Shown piece after piece: positions 15,890 through 22,674 of a DNA stretch of 22,674 nucleotides (positions are counted from its first letter, which is position 1; every line of letters starts with the position of its first letter). Both the position numbers and the translations under genes were made by a program. This DNA comes from SZUA-152 sp964401355 (lineage in GTDB: Bacteria > Pseudomonadota > Gammaproteobacteria > SZUA-152), in NCBI GenBank assembly GCA_964401355.1, contig CAYNYJ010000054.1, positions 1-22,674 of the forward strand. Reading direction: 5' to 3'. The notes under the pieces were generated by a model. That model ran no database searches and was not told where the DNA came from. It was given only the letters and a program-made list of their open reading frames with translations.

Positions 15890-17245
15890 ATGGAATCACA
15901 GGACGAAAATGGGCAAAAGGAATGGGCTGGCGACAAGCTGGGAAGAAAGAAGGATGCAGATTTTTTAACTAACTATTTGATTGGGAAGTTTGAAAACTCA
16001 AGAAAAGAAGAGTCTTTTGTTCTTAACTTAAATGTTGAGTGGGGTTACGGAAAAACATTTTTCTTAAAAAAGTGGGAAGAAGATTTGAAAAGTCAGGGGT
16101 ATCCAGTGATTTATTATGATGCTTGGCGGACTGACTTTTCAAGTGAACCACTATTATCCTTTATTTCTGAATTTTATACTCAGCTTCTTCAGTGCCTAGG
16201 TGGCGCTGAAAAAATTAAAAATTCATTACGAAGCATTGTTAAAGCCGCTTTAACTTATCGAAAGCCAGTGCTGAACGCTTTGATTAAAAGGTATGTTGGC
16301 TCAACGCCGGATGAGTTAACAGGAGAAGCTGGATTGCCGAAGTCTGATGAAGGGGGCGCTTCTGATGGCGGTGATGCCGATGCTAAGTTTGCGTCTGCTC
16401 TCGTCGATAAGACGATAGATAAGCTTTTAAAAGACCACGAGGAAAAGAAACATAGCATTGAGGCTTTTAAAAAGAAAATTGAAAAAATAGCAAAATACAT
16501 AGAAGAAAAAATTCAGGATAAACAGCTCCCTATATTTGTTTTTGTGGATGAGTTGGATCGGTGTCGGCCTACGTATTCAATAGAGCTCTTAGAGAATATA
16601 AAGCATTTATTCCTATCGAAATCTATTTGTTTCGTAATTGCAACGGATTCCGATCAACTTGGAAAGTCCATAAAAGCGGTTTACGGTAGTGAGTTTGATT
16701 CAGGGCGATATTTGAATAGATTTTTTGATCACGAGTACGTTATACCAGAGCCAGATAATGTTAAGTTTTCTGAATATTTGTGTGGGGAGTATGGGCTAGA
16801 CGGTGAGAAAATGTTTACCCCGTTGAATAGTGTTCCGGAAACATTTTCAGTTCTCGCAGATTACTTTAGGCTGAGATTGAGAGAACAACATCACGCGGCT
16901 GCAATGCTTGAAGCAATTAAAATTTCACAGCTTGATTCAATAAATAAAAATCTTGATGTTTTTTATTTGTTATTTCTAATAATGCTAAAAATCACTAAGC
17001 CAGCGGCATATAAGCAATATTCTCTATGTAAAAAGACGCGCGATTTAATTAAGGGGATAACTTTAGATGAGGGTGGTTACGATCAAAGTATTGAAATACC
17101 AACAAGGATCAGGAAAAGTGATCCAAATTCAAGTTATACGAATATTGCCGAATTGACTATGACTTTATGCGAGGTTATTGAAAAATATACTTCCTATCAC
17201 GATGTTAATTTATTCGGTGATAAGTGGTACAACCGTAATGAATAA
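15890..17245 (+). CDS. KAP-family P-loop NTPase, probably horizontally acquired
   Basis: ATPase of the KAP family (STAND/AAA-related P-loop proteins; the F-plasmid phage-exclusion protein PifA is a member). The protein has 451 residues. The N-terminal DKLGRKKDADFL (15-26) is typical. Walker A is EWGYGKTFF (50-58, with Y in place of the usual S). Walker B is FVFVDELDRCRP (216-227). Sensor region ATDSDQLGKSIKAVYG (251-266) and RYLNRFFDHEYVIPEP (273-288) follow the family pattern. The usual membrane insertion is absent; instead there is a Gly/Asp-rich linker (about 145-165) and a charged coiled coil (about 175-210), so it appears cytosolic. AAAGG 7 nt before the ATG is the ribosome site. The gene is clearly more AT-rich than parE and parC. 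The stop at 17243 may be premature (see the following tail). Function unknown; phage defence is a guess from family. Confidence 0.88.
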   Translation: MESQDENGQKEWAGDKLGRKKDADFLTNYLIGKFENSRKEESFVLNLNVEWGYGKTFFLKKWEEDLKSQGYPVIYYDAWRTDFSSEPLLSFISEFYTQLLQCLGGAEKIKNSLRSIVKAALTYRKPVLNALIKRYVGSTPDELTGEAGLPKSDEGGASDGGDADAKFASALVDKTIDKLLKDHEEKKHSIEAFKKKIEKIAKYIEEKIQDKQLPIFVFVDELDRCRPTYSIELLENIKHLFLSKSICFVIATDSDQLGKSIKAVYGSEFDSGRYLNRFFDHEYVIPEPDNVKFSEYLCGEYGLDGEKMFTPLNSVPETFSVLADYFRLRLREQHHAAAMLEAIKISQLDSINKNLDVFYLLFLIMLKITKPAAYKQYSLCKKTRDLIKGITLDEGGYDQSIEIPTRIRKSDPNSSYTNIAELTMTLCEVIEKYTSYHDVNLFGDKWYNRNE

Positions 17246-17377
17246 AACTTTTTATATAGGGCGTTGCGTGATCGGTTTTCAGAGCAAATTCCAAGGGAAC
17301 GCATGATGGGTGCTACTTTGTCACCCGATATTTGTGACTACATAAAAATGGTTAATCAAGTTGGTCAGCTATCTTGA
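17246..17377 (+). other. In-frame continuation of the KAP ORF beyond a TAA stop
   Basis: Directly after the TAA at 17243-17245 the same frame stays open for 43 codons to a TGA at 17375-17377. The product is protein-like, for example LRDRFSEQIPRER and DICDYIKMVNQVGQL. The other two frames close within this stretch. This suggests that the original protein had about 495 residues and that TAA arose by mutation, or that it is read through. An independent gene is unlikely: the first ATG leaves only about 24 codons and has no ribosome site. Confidence 0.55.
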
Positions 17378-17405
17378 ATATCACCATTCAACTAAAGACT
17401 AAACA

Positions 17406-19691
17406 ATGACCCAAACAACAGAACCAAACTACGAAGGCGTCGAACAACAACCCCTCAGCATCTTCACTGAGAACGCCTATTTAAATTACTCCATGTACGT
17501 GATCCTGGATCGCGCACTTCCACACATCGGCGATGGCCTCAAACCCGTGCAGCGGCGCATTATTTACGCGATGTCCGAGCTGGGCCTGAAGGCGGGTGCC
17601 AAGTATAAAAAATCCGCGCGTACGGTGGGTGATGTGCTGGGTAAGTTTCACCCCCATGGTGATTCGGCCTGTTACGAGGCGATGGTGTTGATGGCGCAGC
17701 CGTTTTCCTATCGGTATCCGTTGGTGGACGGGCAGGGTAACTGGGGTGCGCCGGATGATCCGAAATCTTTTGCGGCGATGCGTTACACGGAATCGCGATT
17801 GGCGAAGTATTCAGAATTGCTGCTGTCGGAAGTGAGCCTGAGCACGGTGGATTGGGTGCCGAACTTTGACGCGACGCTGGAAGAGCCGTCGGTGTTGCCG
17901 GCGCGGGTGCCGAATTTGTTGTTGAATGGCACCACCGGTATTGCGGTGGGCATGGCCACGGATATTCCGCCGCATAATTTGCGCGAAGTTGTTGCGGCCT
18001 GCGTGCATTTGCTGGATCAGCCCAAGGCAACGCTGGCGGAGCTGTGCGAGTTTGTGCAGGGGCCGGATTATCCCACCGATGCGGAGATTATTACCCCACG
18101 CCATGAGTTGGTTGCGATGTATGAAAAGGGTGGCGGGTCGGTGCGTATGCGTGCGGTGTGGGAGAAGGAGGACGGCGCGGTGGTGGTGACGGCGTTGCCG
18201 CATCAGGTGTCCGGCAATAAGGTGTTGGAGCAGATTGCCGCGCAGATGAACGCGAAAAAACTGCCCATGGTGGAGGATTTGCGCGATGAATCTGATCACG
18301 AAAACCCCACCCGTTTGGTGATTGTGCCGCGTTCCAATCGTGTTGATTTCGATGAGTTGATGGCGCATCTGTTTGCCACCACTGATCTTGAGCGTACCTA
18401 CCGCGTCAACATGAATGTAATTGGCCTCGATGGTAAGCCGAGGGTGAAAGACCTGCGCTCGTTGCTTAAAGAGTGGCTGGTGTTTCGTATTGATACCGTG
18501 CGGCGGCGTCTGGAATACCGTTTGCAGAAAGTAAAACGCCGTTTGCATTTGTTGGATGGCTTACTGATTGCCTTTTTGAATCTCGATGAAGTGATTCAGA
18601 TTGTTCGTACCGAGGATGAACCCAAAGCCGTGCTGATGAAGCGTTTTACGCTCAGCGATGAACAGGCCGATTACATTCTCGATACCAAGTTGCGGCAGTT
18701 GGCGCGTTTGGAAGAAATGAAGATTCGCGCCGAGCAGGAAGCGCTGGCGATTGAGCGCGATAAACTGGAAAAGATCCTGAGTTCCAAGGCTCGTTTGAAA
18801 ACATTGGTGCGTAAAGAGCTGGTGGCCGATGCCGAAGAATACGGCGACGACAGGCGTTCGCCGATTGTGGTGCGTGAGTCGGCGCAGGCCCTGGATGAAA
18901 CTGCGTTGATTAGTGCTGACCCTATCACCATTGTGTTGTCGGAAAAGGGTTGGATTCGTGCGGCCAAGGGTCACGAGGTGGATGCCACCACGCTCAATTA
19001 TAAGTCCGGTGATGATTTCATGGCCTCGGCGTACGGGCGCAGTAATCAGCTGGTGGTGTTTCTGGATGCCAGCGGGCGCTCGTATTCCATTGCCGCGCAT
19101 ACGTTGCCGTCGGCACGCGGCCAGGGTGAACCGTTGACGGGGCGTGTTACGCCACCGGACGCAGCTGGCTTTGTGGATGTGTTGGCGGGTAAGGGCAGTG
19201 ATCGTTACTTGTTGGCCAGTGATGCGGGTTACGGTTTTGTGGCCCGGCTGGAAAATATGTACGCCAAAAATAAAGCGGGCAAGGCGATGTTGCGATTGCC
19301 CAGCGGGGCACGAGTGTTGTCTGCGTGTGCGGTGACTGATGTGAACACTGACCGTATTGTTGCAGTGACCACGGAAGGACGTATGTTAGTGATTCCTTTA
19401 CAGGAATTGCCGGAAATGGCTAAAGGCAAGGGCAATAAAATCATCGGCATTCCACCGGCTAAAGTGGCGACACGCGAAGAGTTTGTGGTGGGAATAGTGG
19501 TGGTGTCGGTGGGCGATAGTTTGACGATTTATTCCGGTAAACGACATTTGACACTGAAGGCTAAAGATCTTGAACATTATGCGGGCGAGCGTGGTCGACG
19601 TGGTGCAAAACTACCGCGTGGATTTCAGCGCGTGGATGCTATGTTAGCGAATACAGATTCAAGTGCTGCGAAGGAAGCGGGTGAAGTGTAG
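17406..19691 (+). CDS. parC: DNA topoisomerase IV subunit A
   Basis: DNA-cleaving subunit of topoisomerase IV, partner of ParE. The 761 residues are close to E. coli ParC (752). The winged-helix breakage region has the catalytic tyrosine Y127 in AAMRYTESRL. The quinolone-resistance region HPHGDSACYEAMV carries S87 and E91, the wild-type residues equivalent to E. coli S80 and E84. The coiled-coil tower follows (about 360-480). The C-terminal beta-pinwheel (about 495-745) is shorter than that of GyrA and lacks the GyrA-box motif, supporting ParC. The start is ATG 17406; no strong Shine-Dalgarno sequence is seen. It lies 28 bp after the end of the KAP tail, so the acquired DNA is inserted immediately before it. 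Confidence 0.97.
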   Translation: MTQTTEPNYEGVEQQPLSIFTENAYLNYSMYVILDRALPHIGDGLKPVQRRIIYAMSELGLKAGAKYKKSARTVGDVLGKFHPHGDSACYEAMVLMAQPFSYRYPLVDGQGNWGAPDDPKSFAAMRYTESRLAKYSELLLSEVSLSTVDWVPNFDATLEEPSVLPARVPNLLLNGTTGIAVGMATDIPPHNLREVVAACVHLLDQPKATLAELCEFVQGPDYPTDAEIITPRHELVAMYEKGGGSVRMRAVWEKEDGAVVVTALPHQVSGNKVLEQIAAQMNAKKLPMVEDLRDESDHENPTRLVIVPRSNRVDFDELMAHLFATTDLERTYRVNMNVIGLDGKPRVKDLRSLLKEWLVFRIDTVRRRLEYRLQKVKRRLHLLDGLLIAFLNLDEVIQIVRTEDEPKAVLMKRFTLSDEQADYILDTKLRQLARLEEMKIRAEQEALAIERDKLEKILSSKARLKTLVRKELVADAEEYGDDRRSPIVVRESAQALDETALISADPITIVLSEKGWIRAAKGHEVDATTLNYKSGDDFMASAYGRSNQLVVFLDASGRSYSIAAHTLPSARGQGEPLTGRVTPPDAAGFVDVLAGKGSDRYLLASDAGYGFVARLENMYAKNKAGKAMLRLPSGARVLSACAVTDVNTDRIVAVTTEGRMLVIPLQELPEMAKGKGNKIIGIPPAKVATREEFVVGIVVVSVGDSLTIYSGKRHLTLKAKDLEHYAGERGRRGAKLPRGFQRVDAMLANTDSSAAKEAGEV

Positions 19692-19744
19692 TGGGTGCTT
19701 GTTATTGAATCGGTAACTTGGACGGGTGAGGATGGATTGAGTTA

Positions 19745-21658
19745 ATGGCTTTTAAATGGCCCCGTTGGTTACCTTTTGCTGATAATAACAGCGAGTTTAT
19801 TGCGCCTCGAAGCTTTGAATTGAAGTTGGACGTGCCGGTTTTACACGTGCGCAGTCGCCGTTGGTTGTTGAAAGATAATAAACTCACCGCGCCACCGGAG
19901 AGCTGGCGGGAGCTTAATGCTCACCCTATTGAACAATTACGGGAAATTGATCGCTATTTGCAGCGAGTCAATACCGAACGTATTTCCGATAAAAATCGCA
20001 TGGCCTGGGTGGAACACGCCATGCATTATGCCTGTCCGGCGATGCGTAAAATCTATTCGGAATATTATAAGACAAACGCTCTGCCAGAATCACATGATCG
20101 GCGTGAAGGATTGCTTGCGGCGATCAATGTTTGTGTTCAGTTGGCGGCGGGTTACAAGCGCCAGTTGAACACGGATTTTGCTTTGCCGGATAAACGCTAT
20201 GTCCAAGTGCGTAAACGAGTGCGGAAACAGGCGTTGCGTGTGCTGGAGTTGGTGCGTATGGAGCAGCGTTTACGCGCTATGCGCTACCAAAAATTGCCGG
20301 CTAAGGGATGGCGAGATTGCAATAGAATATTTTTTGCGATATCGCAATGTGAGGATGTGGATGCCCAGTATCAGGGCTTGGGTTGTTTGCAAGTCGCGCT
20401 GGATCGTAAGGCCAACGATATTGAACGGCGTGCGTCAAAGATGATTTCCATCAACAGGGTTTATCTGTCAATTCAGATTAACGGTTTGCTTGACAGCAAT
20501 ACCATGGCCTCTCAAAAACTGCACCTGGTGGACTTGCATGTTGCGCAGGTCATTGACTCCATCACCCTATTTCCTGATCACGGAAAACCACTTGGCCGCG
20601 GCAAGATTCTGATTTACCCTAACCAGGATTGTCCTGCTTATTTTAAACGCCAGGATGCCAAGCATTTCAAACTTCAGCGAGAATGGCTAGAGCAGTGTGG
20701 TGAAAATTTTATGGGTGAAGAAGTGTCGCCTGAACAGTTAAAAGCCATCATTATCGATTTGGCACCGTTGGATGTGGTACTTATGGCTGAACACCAAAAG
20801 ATGCTGGAGCGCTTCGAATCCTCCACCGCAGTAGAGAGCGATGACGGTGATGCAAAAAAAGGGAGGAGCAAGGTTACAGATCAAGATGATTTGATGAACC
20901 TGCTGACTATTGATGCCATGTGCGACGGTTTGCACCTGAAACAGCGAAAGGAGCAGCGGGAATATGTTATCGGCCAAAAAGTATTGTATATGTACAACGG
21001 CTTTATGTCCGTTTATAAATTATTAATTGAAATGGCCGAAGAAGATATTGAGACACCTTCTTGCCTGGAAGAAGGGTATGATTTGCGGGACGCTTTGGCG
21101 GGGCATTCGGCCCTGATAGCATTGGATCTGGATTCCACTGAGTCTGGGCAGTGGTTTGTGGTGGATAAAAGTGAAGGTGGGGTGCATATGAAAACCCGTG
21201 AATCACAATTCACCACGGCCCTGTTTATCGGCCAATTGGTGGGCTTTGGTTTTTCGCGTGAGGAACTCAAAAATCCGACGTTGGGTTATGTGGTGCGTCT
21301 GAATCGTAATCTCAATAAGGATATTGAGGTGACTATTCGTGTTTTGGCTCAGCAGGCCGAGGCGACGGCAGTACAAAGTGAATTTTTGACGAAAAATGAC
21401 ATGGCCTTGCCGGCTATCGTACTGTGCGGTCGAAGCGGAGAAGCGCCCAATACCGGTAATGATGATTGCAAGAATCCACAATTGATGTTGCATCACAGCC
21501 ATCGGCTTTCACGCGGAACGGTTATTCAGGTTGAGTCAGGTTGCCAGCAGCAAACTTATGCAATAGATGAGTTGCTGCAGTTGCAAAAGGAGTTTGTCAT
21601 TTACCGCCTCGCCGCAGTGGCAGACGTCAGCAGTGTTGATGCGAGCGTGGATGCTTGA
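19745..21658 (+). CDS. Uncharacterised 637-residue protein with a tentative C-terminal PilZ-like domain
   Basis: I do not recognise a named family for the full protein. The N-terminal two thirds (1-about 390) is mainly helical, basic in places (RYVQVRKRVRKQ, 151-162), with no signal peptide or membrane segment. A charged linker lies at 358-382. The C-terminal part looks beta-rich: WFVVDKSEGGVHM (470-482) fits the PilZ signature DxSxxG (D474-G479), and IGQLVGF (495-501) then GYVVRLNR (514-521) resemble later PilZ strands. RKEQR (401-405) fits RxxxR but is about 70 residues from DxSxxG, much farther than normal. If it is real PilZ it could be a c-di-GMP effector of the cyclase at 8484-9638. It follows parC after 53 bp. 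The start ATG 19745 has a distant GAGGA. Confidence 0.6.
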   Translation: MAFKWPRWLPFADNNSEFIAPRSFELKLDVPVLHVRSRRWLLKDNKLTAPPESWRELNAHPIEQLREIDRYLQRVNTERISDKNRMAWVEHAMHYACPAMRKIYSEYYKTNALPESHDRREGLLAAINVCVQLAAGYKRQLNTDFALPDKRYVQVRKRVRKQALRVLELVRMEQRLRAMRYQKLPAKGWRDCNRIFFAISQCEDVDAQYQGLGCLQVALDRKANDIERRASKMISINRVYLSIQINGLLDSNTMASQKLHLVDLHVAQVIDSITLFPDHGKPLGRGKILIYPNQDCPAYFKRQDAKHFKLQREWLEQCGENFMGEEVSPEQLKAIIIDLAPLDVVLMAEHQKMLERFESSTAVESDDGDAKKGRSKVTDQDDLMNLLTIDAMCDGLHLKQRKEQREYVIGQKVLYMYNGFMSVYKLLIEMAEEDIETPSCLEEGYDLRDALAGHSALIALDLDSTESGQWFVVDKSEGGVHMKTRESQFTTALFIGQLVGFGFSREELKNPTLGYVVRLNRNLNKDIEVTIRVLAQQAEATAVQSEFLTKNDMALPAIVLCGRSGEAPNTGNDDCKNPQLMLHHSHRLSRGTVIQVESGCQQQTYAIDELLQLQKEFVIYRLAAVADVSSVDASVDA

Positions 21659-21681
21659 TTGTTGAGTGTTCGCCCCCATAC
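21654..21681 (+). promoter_or_regulatory. Candidate sigma-32 (heat-shock) promoter of htpX
   Basis: CTTGATT (21654-21660), 13 bp spacer, then CCCCATAC (21674-21681). This closely matches the RpoH consensus CTTGAAA-N13-15-CCCCATNT, and htpX is a known heat-shock gene in E. coli. The -35 contains the TGA stop of the preceding gene. Transcription would start roughly 40 nt before the htpX ATG. A perfect TATAAT at 21697-21702 lies downstream but has no good -35. Confidence 0.65.
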
Positions 21682-21728
21682 TCTTGTCTCATAGATTATA
21701 ATTTTTTCATCTTGTCTGGAGTTTTCGC

Positions 21729-22613
21729 ATGAAGCGGGTTTTGTTATTTCTGGCCACCAATCTGGCGATTGTTTTTATATTGAGTATTGTCCTACACGCC
21801 TTGGGTGTGGATCAAATACTGGATGAGGAAGGCATTGGACTGAATATTAATAACCTGCTGGTGTTCTCGGCGATATTTGGTTTTGGTGGTTCATTTTTGT
21901 CTTTGGCGATATCGAAATGGACGGCAAAACGCTTTACCGGTGCAAAGGTGATCAAACAGGCAGTCACAGCCCAGGAAAAATGGTTGGTGGCAACAGTGCA
22001 ACGGCAGGCGCAGGCGGCGGGTATCGGCATGCCGGAGGTGGCGATTTATGACGCCCCCGACATTAACGCGTTTGCCACGGGTATGTCGCGAAACAATGCC
22101 TTGGTGGCGGTGAGCACGGGCCTGTTAAATGCCATGAGTCAGGATGAAGCAGAAGCGGTGTTGGCGCATGAAGTCAGCCACGTGGCCAATGGCGATATGA
22201 TCACCCTGGCGTTGATTCAGGGTGTGGTGAATACTTTTGTGATTTTCCTGTCGCGCGTGATAGGTCATTTAGTGGATCGTGTGGTGTTTAAAACCCAGCG
22301 TGGCCACGGCCCGGCATTCTGGATTACTACGATTGTCGCACAGTTGGTGCTGGGAATTTTGGCCAGTACCATTGTGATGTGGTTTAGTCGCAAGCGGGAA
22401 TTTCGCGCCGATGCTGGCGCTGCCGAACTGGCCAGTCCACAGAAGATGATCGCCGCGCTGGAAAAATTGCGACAGGGGGTTAATCAGCCGCATTTGCCCG
22501 ATCAAATGGCAGCCTTGGGTATTTCCGGTGGCGTTGGACGTGGTTTACGCCGTTTGTTCATGTCGCACCCACCACTGGAAGAACGGATCGCAATGCTGCG
22601 GGATCGCTTGTAA
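21729..22613 (+). CDS. htpX: Membrane zinc metalloprotease HtpX
   Basis: Heat-shock inner-membrane protease of the M48 family that degrades misfolded membrane proteins along with FtsH. The 294 residues are full length. Two N-terminal TM segments (about 4-24 and 40-60) precede the catalytic domain. The zinc site is HEVSH (147-151), with E148 catalytic and E224 in REFRADA the third ligand. Two more hydrophobic segments (about 158-178 and 196-217) lie between them. NAFATG (113-118) and SHPPLEERI (279-287) are family signatures. Ribosome site TGGAG lies 7 nt before the ATG. A heat-shock-type promoter lies upstream. The gene ends 61 bp before the window edge; no terminator is visible there. Confidence 0.97.
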   Translation: MKRVLLFLATNLAIVFILSIVLHALGVDQILDEEGIGLNINNLLVFSAIFGFGGSFLSLAISKWTAKRFTGAKVIKQAVTAQEKWLVATVQRQAQAAGIGMPEVAIYDAPDINAFATGMSRNNALVAVSTGLLNAMSQDEAEAVLAHEVSHVANGDMITLALIQGVVNTFVIFLSRVIGHLVDRVVFKTQRGHGPAFWITTIVAQLVLGILASTIVMWFSRKREFRADAGAAELASPQKMIAALEKLRQGVNQPHLPDQMAALGISGGVGRGLRRLFMSHPPLEERIAMLRDRL

Positions 22614-22674
22614 ATTTATTCACTGCTGTCCCGTTAACAAATACTTGTCATGCTGTAATGAGTTGTTTTGTGCG

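Noticed and set aside
17811..18548. 245-codon antisense frame over parC
   Set aside because: His/Arg/Gln-rich composition typical of an antisense shadow; parC is unambiguous.
21697..21702. Sigma-70 promoter for htpX based on a perfect TATAAT
   Set aside because: No acceptable -35 at 16-18 bp; the sigma-32-type element just upstream is a better match.

Overview
This looks like the chromosome of a free-living gammaproteobacterium. The evidence is the type of ParE/ParC, Dxs, IspA, XseB, HtpX and FolE2 proteins, the moderate G+C, and the dense two-component and cyclic-di-GMP signalling genes. I cannot place it to genus. No rRNA, tRNA or CRISPR array was seen.

Layout. (1) 107-3471, plus strand: a tight signalling operon with a membrane-anchored methyl-accepting protein lacking a ligand domain, a single-domain response regulator, and a REC-PAS-histidine kinase. 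(2) 3524-8191, minus strand: a metabolic block transcribed xseB, ispA, dxs, queD, folE2. XseB belongs to exonuclease VII. IspA and Dxs belong to isoprenoid synthesis. FolE2 and QueD catalyse consecutive steps from GTP towards 7-deazaguanines (queuosine); FolE2 can also feed folate. A palindromic REP pair sits between ispA and dxs. (3) 8484-12331, minus strand: a two-gene operon with a two-TM HAMP-PAS histidine kinase followed by a REC-GGDEF diguanylate cyclase with intact catalytic and inhibitory sites. (4) 12618-19691, plus strand: parE and parC, the two topoisomerase IV subunits, separated by about 2.9 kb of accessory DNA. (5) 19745-22613, plus strand: a 637-residue protein with a tentative PilZ-like C-terminus, then the heat-shock protease gene htpX behind a good match to a sigma-32 promoter.

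The accessory island between parE and parC is the most unusual part. It starts with a REP-associated tyrosine transposase (RAYT) that has a TTG start and a strong Shine-Dalgarno sequence. REP palindromes flank it in alternating orientation, and the same family appears about 8 kb away between ispA and dxs. Next comes about 570 bp of non-coding DNA packed with perfect hairpins from at least two other palindrome families. Last is an AT-rich KAP-family P-loop NTPase gene that looks horizontally acquired. This gene ends at an in-frame TAA, yet the same frame continues as a plausible protein tail for 43 more codons, so it may be a recent nonsense allele or a readthrough product.

The genes are recognised from sequence motifs alone. 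Promoters, repeat-family assignments and the PilZ-like call are inferences.
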